A DNA stretch of 5,515 nt from positions 1 through 5,515 of the forward strand of contig JAITGW010000143.1 in the NCBI GenBank assembly GCA_031280325.1, written 5' to 3'. The notes under the pieces were generated by a model that saw only the letters and a list, made by a program, of their open reading frames with translations, had not been told where the DNA came from and ran no database searches. The stretch is from Oscillospiraceae bacterium (GTDB lineage Bacteria; Bacillota; Clostridia; Oscillospirales; Oscillospiraceae). A program made the position numbers and the translations under genes. This document shows, piece after piece, positions 1 to 5,286 of the stretch; the stretch's first letter is position 1, and each line of letters opens with the position of its first letter.

Positions 1-180
1 GACGTTGCCGTTATGGAGCGAGCCGGTGAGGGTGAAATCGTGCTTGAGCTCCGCGTCGCCAAAAGCGACATGGGCAAGGTCATCGGGCGCGGCGGCAGAA
101 TCGCAAAGGAAATCCGCGCGTTTGTCCGCGCCGCAGCTGTCCGCCGCGGCGTGCGCGTATCCGTGGACATACTGGATTAG
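1..180 (+). CDS. khpA: KhpA-type KH-domain RNA-binding protein (3' part)
   Basis: The frame is open from base 1 to a TAG at 178-180 and gives 59 residues. The start lies outside the window; the family is about 75-80 residues, so roughly the first 17 are missing. The core of the KH fold is visible: a strand rich in V/L (IVLELRVA), then the GxxG nucleic-acid-binding loop within KVIGRGGRIAKEIR, then a helix and the final strand ending VSVDILD, the usual C-terminus of this family (YlqC/KhpA). Known role: a small cytoplasmic RNA-binding protein that pairs with KhpB (Jag/EloR) and affects cell elongation and RNA metabolism in Firmicutes. It lies directly upstream of rimM with one base between stop and start, the classic rpsP-khpA-rimM-trmD arrangement. 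Translational coupling to rimM is likely. Confidence 0.93.
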   Translation, partial: DVAVMERAGEGEIVLELRVAKSDMGKVIGRGGRIAKEIRAFVRAAAVRRGVRVSVDILD

Positions 181-181
181 T

Positions 182-685
182 ATGAGCCTTATTCCCGGCG
201 GCAAAATTGTCAATACTCACGGTGTGCGCGGCGGGGTGAAAATTACGCCCTGGACAAACACGCCGGAATTTTTGGCTGCATTTCGTTCTGTGACTATTGA
301 CGGCGCGCCCATGCGTGTGCTGCGCAGCTTCGTGAATAAAAACAGCGTTGTTATGGAGCTTGACGGCGTTGCGACAGCTGACGGCGCGCAGACGCTGCGC
401 GGTAAAACCGTCTACATCGAAAAGGACAGCGCGCCGCTGGACGCGGGCGAGGTATTTGTGAGCGACGTTTTGGGTCTTGACGCGATTGACGACGACACGG
501 GCGTGCGCTTCGGAACAATTGCGGATTTTTTTTCGCTGCCGTCAAACGGCGTGTACGTCGTGCGCGCCGTGCAAAACGGCGAGGACAGGCAGCGCGAATA
601 TATGATTCCCGCGGTTTCGGATTTTGTCCGTGAGATAAACGTCGCGGGCGGATATGTGCGCTTTCGGCTCATTGAGGGACTGTGA
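182..685 (+). CDS. rimM: Ribosome maturation factor RimM
   Basis: This frame encodes 167 residues, the normal size for RimM. It binds ribosomal protein uS19 and the 30S head during 16S rRNA processing. The N-terminal RimM domain starts with GKIVNTHGVRG (residues 7-17), the family hallmark. The C-terminal PRC-barrel domain runs from about residue 90 (GEVFVSDVLGLD) to the end, with the conserved YMIPAV-FVREINVAGG segment (140-157) and the terminal RLIEGL. The frame is open further upstream to base 5, but that stretch overlaps khpA and has no RimM character, so the ATG at 182, one base after the khpA stop, is chosen. The ribosome binding site in front is weak (GGA-like, inside khpA), which fits coupled translation from khpA. 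The stop TGA shares its last base with the trmD ATG. Confidence 0.96.
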   Translation: MSLIPGGKIVNTHGVRGGVKITPWTNTPEFLAAFRSVTIDGAPMRVLRSFVNKNSVVMELDGVATADGAQTLRGKTVYIEKDSAPLDAGEVFVSDVLGLDAIDDDTGVRFGTIADFFSLPSNGVYVVRAVQNGEDRQREYMIPAVSDFVREINVAGGYVRFRLIEGL

Positions 686-1434
686 TGTACAAAATCGACA
701 TTATGACGCTCTTCCCCGACACTATGGGCGATATGCTCTCCGACAGCATCATCGGCCGCGGACAGGAGCGCGGATTTTTGCGCGCCGAATGTCATCAGAT
801 CCGCGACTATACGGCAAACAAGCAGCGGCAGGTGGATGATTATCCTTACGGCGGCGGACGAGGCTGCGTCATGTATGCCCAGCCGCTGTGCGATTTGCGG
901 GAGCATATCCTCTCCGGCGCGGATGGTGAGCGCGTGAGGACGATTTATCTCTCCCCCGCTGGTAAAACCTTCACGCAGCGCGACGCTGTGCGTTTGGTTA
1001 ACGATTACGACAGACTGATTCTCGTCTGCGGTCACTATGAGGGCGTGGATGAACGCTTCATTGACGCCTGCGTTGATGAGGAAATTTCGATCGGAGATTT
1101 TGTGCTGACGGGCGGGGAGCTTCCGGCGCTCGTCGTCGCGGACGCAGTGTGCCGCCTTGTGCCGGGCGTGCTTCCGGATGAAGAATGCTTCGCCGAGGAG
1201 AGCCACTGGAGCGGGATGCTTGAATACCCGCAGTATACGCGTCCGGAGGTGTGGCGCGGACGCCGCGTTCCGGAGGTACTCCTGAGCGGTCACCACGAGA
1301 ATATCCGCAGGTGGCGCCGAACGCAGTCGCTTGCGCGCACAAAAAAGCGCCGTCCGGACATGTTCGCGCGGCTTGAGCCGCTTGATAAGCGGGACTTGAA
1401 GCTTTTGCAAGAGCTTTCGGAAGAAGAAAAATGA
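685..1434 (+). CDS. trmD: tRNA (guanine-N1)-methyltransferase TrmD
   Basis: The product is 249 residues, a typical TrmD length. It transfers a methyl group from S-adenosylmethionine to N1 of G37 in tRNAs with G36, preventing +1 frameshifts. Signatures in order: IDIMTLFPD at the N-terminus, DDYPYGGGRGCVM (51-63), the trefoil-knot SAM site with CGHYEGVDERFID (115-127) and ISIGDFVLTGGELPALV (134-150), the linker PQYTRPEVWRGRRVPEVLLSG (182-202, conserved YTRPE) and the C-terminal tRNA-binding helices with HHENIRRWRR. Start choice: a GTG at 682 is in frame, but GAGGGA (674-679) is 5 bases from the ATG at 685 and only 2 from the GTG, so ATG is preferred. It overlaps the rimM stop by one base (TGATG). 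A strong terminator follows at once, and rplS, often the next gene in this operon, is not there. Confidence 0.97.
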   Translation: MYKIDIMTLFPDTMGDMLSDSIIGRGQERGFLRAECHQIRDYTANKQRQVDDYPYGGGRGCVMYAQPLCDLREHILSGADGERVRTIYLSPAGKTFTQRDAVRLVNDYDRLILVCGHYEGVDERFIDACVDEEISIGDFVLTGGELPALVVADAVCRLVPGVLPDEECFAEESHWSGMLEYPQYTRPEVWRGRRVPEVLLSGHHENIRRWRRTQSLARTKKRRPDMFARLEPLDKRDLKLLQELSEEEK

Positions 1435-1435
1435 G

Positions 1436-1465
1436 AGCCGCCCCACAGGGCGGCTTTGCTGTTTT
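1436..1465. terminator. Bidirectional rho-independent terminator between trmD and the DUF2500 gene
   Basis: A perfect 8-bp stem, AGCCGCCC (1436-1443) with GGGCGGCT (1448-1455), closes a CACA loop. On the + strand it is followed by TTGCTGTTTT and starts two bases after the trmD stop. On the - strand the same stem is followed by CTCATTTTTC, so it can also end leftward transcripts from the DUF2500 side. Convergent genes on each side make a shared terminator sensible. The 73 bases from 1466 to 1538 hold nothing else that I can support. Confidence 0.85.
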
Positions 1466-1538
1466 CTAAAGCTCAGGCGCATAAATGTACCGGGCTGTCG
1501 CTCCGTATGCGGGAGAAATCCGCCGTGCGGGCCGCGTT

Positions 1539-1904
1539 TTATTTCCGTTCAAATCCGATGAATCGTGTACCCTGAAGCGTCAGCACGCCCTCATCTCCAT
1601 CGGCAAGATAGCCAAACTCGCTTCTCGGGACGGAAACCTCCTGCCTGTCGCCGGAGGCAAACTCAAATGTGACGTAATACTGCGTGTTGTGATACATATG
1701 CATAGCTCCGTTTCCGGCGTCATGGTGCTGGGTTGTGACCTCCTCGCGCTTGGAAACGACGCGGGCGTAAGCCGGAATGCGCGGGGAATTATTGTTTTTG
1801 CTCCATGTCATAAGTCCTCGCACGGCAATGACGGCAATGACCGCCAGAACCGCGATAAACGCAATCGGAAATACTGCTGTCATAATGTTAAACCCGAAAG
1901 GCAT
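1539..1904 (-). CDS. DUF2500-family membrane-anchored protein
   Basis: This gene encodes 121 residues. One N-terminal transmembrane helix (about residues 7-30, AVFPIAFIAVLAVIAVIAV) is followed by a short soluble beta-rich domain. The sequence matches what I know of DUF2500 (YhhM-like proteins and Firmicute relatives): W-x-K-N-N-N-S-P-R after the helix, A-x-V-V-x-K-R, a His/Met-rich turn near TTQHHDAGNGAMHMYHNTQ, then YYVTFEFASGDRQEV, a SEFGYLADGDEG turn and the LTLQGTRFIGFER ending. The function of the family is unknown. The start has an excellent ribosome binding site, AAGGAGG, 8 bases before the ATG. It lies 80 bases downstream of the DUF1622 gene in the same direction and may be co-transcribed with it. 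A 6-bp inverted repeat, GTCTGC/GCAGAC (1942-1947 and 1959-1964), lies in the gap. An ORF on the opposite strand here is only a shadow. Confidence 0.88.
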   Translation of the reverse strand: MPFGFNIMTAVFPIAFIAVLAVIAVIAVRGLMTWSKNNNSPRIPAYARVVSKREEVTTQHHDAGNGAMHMYHNTQYYVTFEFASGDRQEVSVPRSEFGYLADGDEGVLTLQGTRFIGFERK

Positions 1905-1984
1905 ACGTAATTCCTCCTTACCGCGGCCCGCCAGCTTTCCGGTCTGCGCAGCCGGGGTGCAGACGCGCAGGCGGCGTTATTGCG

Positions 1985-2359
1985 CTAATGCGTGTCTGCG
2001 TCGGGCTGGTCGTCATGTTTTTTCGGCGCGTCAAGGTGCGCTTTTTCATTTTTGATCTCCCAATGAATAAGAAATGTCAGCGCACCGCGCAGAACGATGA
2101 TTGCCCCGAGAATCAAAAGCTCGTTCCATTGCCGGACAATGACGGTGCGCAGCACCTCGCCGCCGAGCTTGAATTCAAGCGCCAGCGCGATGCCCTCAGC
2201 AAGCGTCAGGCGCACGCCGCCCCGCCGCTTCAGCAGTGAGATTATGCACCGCGCCGTCGTTACAAGCAGCACAACAACGCCGACAAGCTCCAGCAGCACG
2301 ACGCCAAGCTGGACAAGCTCTGAAAATCCGTGTTCAAAAAGTTCGAGAAGCTCCGGCAT
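1985..2359 (-). CDS. DUF1622-family small integral membrane protein
   Basis: The product has 124 residues with two clear hydrophobic segments: about 17-43 (VQLGVVLLELVGVVVLLVTT and following) and about 80-98 (LLILGAIIVLRGALTFLIHW). Between them is the conserved DUF1622 stretch VRLTLAEGIALALEFKLGGE followed by LRTVIVRQWNEL. The combination L-E-x-x-G in helix 1, R-x-x-L-(A)-x-x-I-A-L-A-L-E-F, the L-R-T motif and I-x-x-L-R-x-x-L at the end is typical of DUF1622 proteins, whose function is unknown. The tail is charged and His/Asp rich (KKHDDQPDADTH), probably cytoplasmic. The start ATG is preceded by GAGGGA about 8 bases away. An upstream hairpin at 2397-2418 separates it from the accessory cluster, and TATACT at 2396-2391 could be its -10 element, though I see no good -35. 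Confidence 0.85.
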   Translation of the reverse strand: MPELLELFEHGFSELVQLGVVLLELVGVVVLLVTTARCIISLLKRRGGVRLTLAEGIALALEFKLGGEVLRTVIVRQWNELLILGAIIVLRGALTFLIHWEIKNEKAHLDAPKKHDDQPDADTH

Positions 2360-2396
2360 TATATTATCCCTCGTTTTTTTATCTTTAGTCAGTATA

Positions 2397-2418
2397 AAGC
2401 AACGCTTTTGCGTTGCTT
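2397..2418 (-). terminator. Hairpin, probable terminator of the 2441-3934 cluster
   Basis: A perfect 9-bp stem, AAGCAACGC (2397-2405) and GCGTTGCTT (2410-2418), encloses a 4-base loop. On the - strand it begins 22 bases after the stop of the 205-aa gene and is followed by TATACT, a short and imperfect T tract. It may reduce read-through into the DUF1622 gene. The + strand side has no convergent gene to end here. The hairpin itself is certain; the terminator role is inferred from position. Confidence 0.55.
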
Positions 2419-2440
2419 CAGGCGGTTTATTTTTAGCGCG

Positions 2441-3058
2441 TTACTCCTCAAGCTTTTTGCGAGGCTTCACGTCAAGGCCGTTTTTCAGGTAGAAATACTG
2501 CTCCAGCAAAAAAAAGATATTCGCAAGCAATACCGGGCTTACGCCGTAAGCAAGGTTTGAGTAGTACAGTCCCCGCACCGCCGAATCTATATACGAATTG
2601 CTGTAATTAGTTTCGGGATAATCAAATCCGTTTTCGAGACATTGGCGCAGCTTGACTATACAGTCTCTGTTGGTTTCATTTTCCTCCGCCATATACGCGG
2701 ACAGTACGGCGATGCCGACCTCAAACGCGAACCGCTCGTTAGTGCGCAGTGTTTTGTGCGGATCATGTTTTGTGCCCTCCGGCTCGTCCCATTCGGGGTG
2801 AACCATAATACGGTTGTCGATAATTGTCGAACAAAGGCACGCCGCGATCTTATGCCTGTCGAGAATCTTTTCGGTTTCCTGATTCTCCCGAAGAAGACGC
2901 CGCAGAAACGCTTTTTTGTCTAAATAACTCTCGTACAGGCTGTCAGCTCTGCCGGAAATTTCAACCGGCACGAAATTTTCGGCGGACTGCTCCCTGATAT
3001 TCTCCGCAACGGGCATTATACATTCGTTATATATACGGTTAAACTCGGCTTTTGTCAT
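2441..3058 (-). CDS. Hypothetical protein, 205 aa, with LDRHKIAAC motif
   Basis: I cannot assign a function. The protein is soluble, with no signal peptide or convincing membrane helix, although residues 173-193 (SPVLLANIFFLLEQYFYLKN) are fairly hydrophobic. Two segments look like conserved family blocks: L-D-R-H-K-I-A-A-C (66-74) leading into a hydrophobic helix, and T-N-E-R-F-A-F-E-V-G-I-A-V-L (106-119). I associate this spacing (D-R-H-K-I-A-A, then N-E-x-x-A-F about 35 residues on) with uncharacterised Firmicute proteins, but that is memory, not a search. The C-terminus is basic then acidic (KPRKKLEE). Its ATG overlaps the stop of the 67-aa gene as ATGA, with only a poor ribosome binding site of its own, so it is probably translated by coupling. 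Some stretches are clearly A+T rich (22 of 60 G+C in 2581-2640). Confidence 0.8.
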   Translation of the reverse strand: MTKAEFNRIYNECIMPVAENIREQSAENFVPVEISGRADSLYESYLDKKAFLRRLLRENQETEKILDRHKIAACLCSTIIDNRIMVHPEWDEPEGTKHDPHKTLRTNERFAFEVGIAVLSAYMAEENETNRDCIVKLRQCLENGFDYPETNYSNSYIDSAVRGLYYSNLAYGVSPVLLANIFFLLEQYFYLKNGLDVKPRKKLEE

Positions 3059-3258
3059 TGGCGCTCGCTTCTCGCCTTGACGCCCACCGCTGCAAGGGCA
3101 TATTTCACGTTTTCAGCCAGCAGCTTTGCAAGGTGATCGTCCTTTCCGTTTTTGCTTGATCCGTAGCCCACAATTTTTGCCTTTGCCGGGAGTTTGTTCG
3201 CTTTGGCAAACGCGTTCCATTCTGCCGGGGTCAGCTGCTTAAATGTAATTTTCTCCAT
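3055..3258 (-). CDS. Small basic hypothetical protein, 67 aa
   Basis: The 67-residue product is Lys/Ala rich and basic, with no membrane segment. Its first half contains F-K-Q-L-T-P-A-E-W-N-A-F-A-K-A-N (6-21), a likely helix; the middle has a glycine/serine turn (VGYGSSKNGKDD, 30-41), followed by a second amphipathic helix (HLAKLLAENVKYALAAVGV). I do not recognise the family. It is a real gene by three signs: a good ribosome binding site, AAGGA, 7 bases before the ATG; a promoter-like TATAAT pair upstream; and a 4-base ATGA overlap with the 205-aa gene, which implies that the two are made together and probably act together. The size and position suit an antitoxin, a small DNA-binding regulator or a subunit, but no diagnostic motif decides between these. 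Confidence 0.72.
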   Translation of the reverse strand: MEKITFKQLTPAEWNAFAKANKLPAKAKIVGYGSSKNGKDDHLAKLLAENVKYALAAVGVKARSERQ

Positions 3259-3285
3259 AACCTGTTCCTTATTATTAAATTACCG

Positions 3286-3313
3286 GCAAATTTGCTTTTA
3301 CCATTATATTATA
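3286..3313 (-). promoter_or_regulatory. Putative promoter (-10 TATAAT pair) with palindromic operator before the 67-aa gene
   Basis: On the - strand two overlapping perfect TATAAT hexamers occupy 3313-3308 and 3308-3303, with TG just in front of the first. No good -35 hexamer lies 16-18 bases upstream, so an activator or weak activity is possible. A perfect 10-bp palindrome, GCAAATTTGC (3286-3295), falls where transcription would start or just after, a usual place for a repressor site. The gene's ribosome binding site and ATG follow about 20-30 bases later. Confidence 0.4.
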
Positions 3314-3325
3314 CAGAAGCGGTTA

Positions 3326-3934
3326 TTACGCATAATCCACGTCGGCGATGAGCGCGTTGTCCCGGAACGCGAACTGCCATCTCGGGCGATGTGAATGCGA
3401 AGCCAACTGCGTATGCCGGTTCTGCACAGAATAGCAGCCGATCATGAACTTAATCTCGCTGCAGTGATCCCACAGGTAGTTGGAGATTACACAGGTTCGC
3501 TCAGGCGCCGTGGCTTTGCCGTCGGGAAGAATAAGGTTCTCGTCGCACATACGCTCCGCCGCGTCAAACAATGCCATTGACTGCTGGATAAGCTCCTCCT
3601 CATGAGAGCTCAGGGACGGGTTATCGGCAAATAGACGCTCGTTTTTTGTCGTGTCATCCCTGCAAACGAACTCAACGATTTGCGGATACTCATACGGGAT
3701 ATCAACTGTTTGCATGCGGACCGTTTTGCCGCTCTTGCCCGCACGCTCTTTGGCGTCGGATTTCTCAAAATAAAAATAGAAAGTGTCCTTGCCGTTCCAG
3801 GACGAATCTAAGGTCGCTCGCTCAAAACAGTCCGGACGGGCTGCCGGCGGCAGCTGCCTATTATCATTCCAGATTTTAATGATATTATCCGCGTGATCAG
3901 GATCTTCACGCCCGTGATATCCGACAAACTCCAT
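3326..3934 (-). CDS. Hypothetical protein, 202 aa, possibly a divergent ADP-ribosyltransferase-like (YHG) protein
   Basis: No firm assignment. The N-terminus reads FVGYHG (3-8), then HADNIIK (14-20), W-N-G (46-48), FYFYFE (52-57) and S-D-A-K (59-62). This order resembles Firmicute PARP/ART-like proteins that start with GYHGT, continue with an A-x-x-I helix, then W-L-G-x-G-V-Y-F-F and an A-x-x-W-A helix, where His of YHG and Tyr of the YF strand help bind NAD. Differences are clear: Arg replaces the usual Thr after YHG, and the W-x-G to YF spacing is loose. A terminal strand, WQFAFRDNALIADVDYA, recalls the IQI-x-V-R-(D/N) ending of such proteins. I rate the ART link as an inference. The middle is charged and probably helical. 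Start: ATG 3934, with a weak TGAGGA 13 bases upstream; the frame is blocked by TAA at 3973-3971. A 67-base gap precedes the 67-aa gene. Confidence 0.75.
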   Translation of the reverse strand: MEFVGYHGREDPDHADNIIKIWNDNRQLPPAARPDCFERATLDSSWNGKDTFYFYFEKSDAKERAGKSGKTVRMQTVDIPYEYPQIVEFVCRDDTTKNERLFADNPSLSSHEEELIQQSMALFDAAERMCDENLILPDGKATAPERTCVISNYLWDHCSEIKFMIGCYSVQNRHTQLASHSHRPRWQFAFRDNALIADVDYA

Positions 3935-3951
3935 CTCTCTATGTAAATCCT

Positions 3952-3961
3952 CACTCGAGTG
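3952..3961. repeat. 10-bp perfect palindrome upstream of the 202-aa gene
   Basis: CACTCGAGTG reads the same on both strands and lies 17 bases before the ATG of the 202-aa gene, touching its only ribosome-binding-site candidate (TGAGGA, 3953-3948). It could be an operator half or a small mRNA structure limiting translation; chance is also possible for a single 10-bp palindrome. Confidence 0.3.
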
Positions 3962-4027
3962 TATTCCATATTATTCCCAAAAAGAGGAAGCGTTCATGGC
4001 GGCCGGTGCGGCGCGGCAAAAAACGCA

Positions 4028-4060
4028 GAATAACATAATACGCATAGTACCACGTTATTC
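4028..4060. repeat. Inverted repeat GAATAAC/GTTATTC around the -10 of the cluster promoter
   Basis: Arms GAATAAC (4028-4034) and GTTATTC (4054-4060) are perfect 7-bp inverted repeats separated by 19 bases. They flank the proposed -10 (4044-4049) and transcription start of the leftward promoter, a geometry common for repressor binding, with one arm in the promoter spacer and the other just past the start site. Confidence 0.4.
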
Positions 4061-4072
4061 CGCGAAAGTCAA
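4044..4072 (-). promoter_or_regulatory. Putative sigma-A promoter for the 202-aa gene cluster
   Basis: On the - strand TTGACT (4072-4067, 5 of 6 consensus) is separated by exactly 17 bases from TACTAT (4049-4044, 4 of 6). Transcription would start near 4037 and give a leader of about 100 bases before the ATG at 3934. It lies about 80 bases after the prfB stop, so the cluster can be expressed independently of prfB. Confidence 0.5.
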
Positions 4073-4084
4073 TATAATTTCGCG
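4061..4084. repeat. Inverted repeat CGCGAAA/TTTCGCG over the -35 of the cluster promoter
   Basis: CGCGAAA (4061-4067) and TTTCGCG (4078-4084) form a perfect 7-bp inverted repeat with a 10-base spacer; the -35 TTGACT lies mostly in the spacer. On the + strand the structure is followed by TATTTTTT, so it looks like a terminator in that direction, but no rightward gene lies in front of it. Read leftward there is no T tract, so it is a poor terminator for prfB. An operator role is the better fit. Confidence 0.4.
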
Positions 4085-4147
4085 TATTTTTTGCTGAAAT
4101 TTTCCCGAAAGTCTAAATATTCGCAGGATTTTGCTTTTTTTATTCGG

Positions 4148-5254
4148 CTATCCCTCCGCCTTCATGCTCAGATACGCCGTGATAAAGCCGTCCAGATCCC
4201 CATCCATAACAGCGTTTATATTGCCGTTTTCAAAGCTTGTCCGATGATCCTTCGCGAGCGTGTACGGCATGAAAACATAACTCCTGATCTGGCTGCCCCA
4301 CTCGATTTTCATCTGCTCGCCCTTGATATCCGAAATTTTGTCCAAATGCTCCCGCTCTTTTATTTCAATAAGCTTGCTGCGCAGCATACGCATCGCGACT
4401 TCGCGGTTTTGGTGCTGGCTGCGCTCCATCTGACACGCGACGATTATTCCCGTCGGGATATGCGTGATACGGATCGCGGATTCGGTCTTATTAACGTGCT
4501 GTCCGCCCGCGCCGGAGCTGCGATACGTATCGACGCGCAGATCCTCCGGGCGGATATCCACCTCAACGTCGTCGGAAATCAAAGGCGTAACCTCCACCGC
4601 GGCAAACGACGTGTGCCGCCGCCCGGAGGAGTCGAACGGCGAAATGCGCACAAGTCTGTGAATCCCGCCCTCGCTCTTGAGATAGCCGTATGCGTTTTCT
4701 CCGTCGATCTCAATCGAGGCTGATTTGATTCCGGCCTCCTCACCGTCCAAATAGTCCAGGATTTTATAGGTCATCCCGTGGCGCTCCGCCCATCGAGTAT
4801 ACATTCTGTATAGCATCTGCGTCCAATCCTGCGCCTCGGTGCCGCCCGCGCCCGCGTGGAAAGAGAGGATCGCGTTGCAGCTGTCGTATTCGCCGGAGAG
4901 CAGCGTCGAAAGGCGCGCCTGTTCCAGCGCGGCGTCAACGGCGGCGAATTCCGTCTCAACCTCAGGCAGGAGCGTTGAGTCCTCCTCCTCCTGCGCCATT
5001 TCCACAAGCGCGGCGAGGTCGTCCAGGCGCGCCTTGAGCCTGCGGAAGCTCTCGAGCTTTGTGCGAAGCTGTTTTACGCGCTGCAATACTTTTTGCGAAC
5101 GGTCAAGGTCATTCCAAAACCCGTCGGCATTCGTTTCCGCGTCGAGCGCGTCGGCTTCGCGCTGCGCGTCCTCAAGTTTGAGCGCGGCGGACAGCACGGA
5201 AAGCTTCGGGCGCAGCGCGATGACCTTTTGCTTATACGCGTCGAATTCTATCAT
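4148..5254 (-). CDS. prfB: Peptide chain release factor 2 (RF2)
   Basis: The product is 368 residues, full length for RF2, which recognises UGA and UAA and triggers peptide release on the ribosome. Domains: helical N-terminal domain (to about 110), then HAGAGGTEAQDW (133-144), the anticodon-like tripeptide SPF at 205-207 in ISPFDSSGRRHTSF, and the catalytic GGQ at 250-252 in RSSGAGGQHVNKTESA; the Gln is methylated by PrmC in other bacteria. SPF and GGQ fall at the same numbers as in E. coli RF2, confirming the start at 5254. An AGGAG ribosome binding site sits 8 bases upstream. The gene reads through without the in-frame UGA near codon 26 that many bacteria use for +1 frameshift autoregulation; here codons 25-26 are CTC AAA (Leu-Lys). 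Curiously a CTTTGAC string lies immediately before the ATG. Confidence 0.98.
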   Translation of the reverse strand: MIEFDAYKQKVIALRPKLSVLSAALKLEDAQREADALDAETNADGFWNDLDRSQKVLQRVKQLRTKLESFRRLKARLDDLAALVEMAQEEEDSTLLPEVETEFAAVDAALEQARLSTLLSGEYDSCNAILSFHAGAGGTEAQDWTQMLYRMYTRWAERHGMTYKILDYLDGEEAGIKSASIEIDGENAYGYLKSEGGIHRLVRISPFDSSGRRHTSFAAVEVTPLISDDVEVDIRPEDLRVDTYRSSGAGGQHVNKTESAIRITHIPTGIIVACQMERSQHQNREVAMRMLRSKLIEIKEREHLDKISDIKGEQMKIEWGSQIRSYVFMPYTLAKDHRTSFENGNINAVMDGDLDGFITAYLSMKAEG

Positions 5255-5270
5255 GTCAAAGTCTCCTAAT

Positions 5271-5286
5271 CGCGCCGCCCGGCGCG
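5271..5286 (-). promoter_or_regulatory. GC-rich hairpin between leader ORF and prfB ribosome binding site
   Basis: CGCGCCG and CGGCGCG are perfect arms (6 bp with a GGGC loop, or 7 bp with a 2-base loop). The hairpin begins at the base after the leader ORF stop and ends 3 bases before the AGGAG of prfB. There is no T tract, so it is not a terminator; a ribosome stopping at the leader stop codon would melt it, suggesting an effect on prfB translation. Function inferred. Confidence 0.4.

Noticed and set aside
5..181. Extension of the rimM frame upstream to an ATG at base 5
   Set aside because: The stretch overlaps khpA in another frame, has no RimM features, and the family hallmark begins only just after the ATG at 182.
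412..1482. Long open frame of 356 codons on the - strand opposite rimM and trmD
   Set aside because: It is the antisense shadow of two well-identified genes, has an Arg-rich composition without recognisable motifs, and runs across the terminator.
1485..1910. 141-codon + strand ORF
   Set aside because: Antisense to the DUF2500 gene, which has a clear transmembrane helix, family motifs and an excellent ribosome binding site.
4061..4091. Hairpin plus TATTTTTT on the + strand as a terminator
   Set aside because: No rightward gene or promoter lies before it; the arms bracket a better-supported leftward -35 element, so it is listed as an inverted repeat.
4091..4723. 210-codon + strand ORF
   Set aside because: Lies opposite the 3' half of prfB, including the GGQ and SPF coding parts, and is explained as a shadow.
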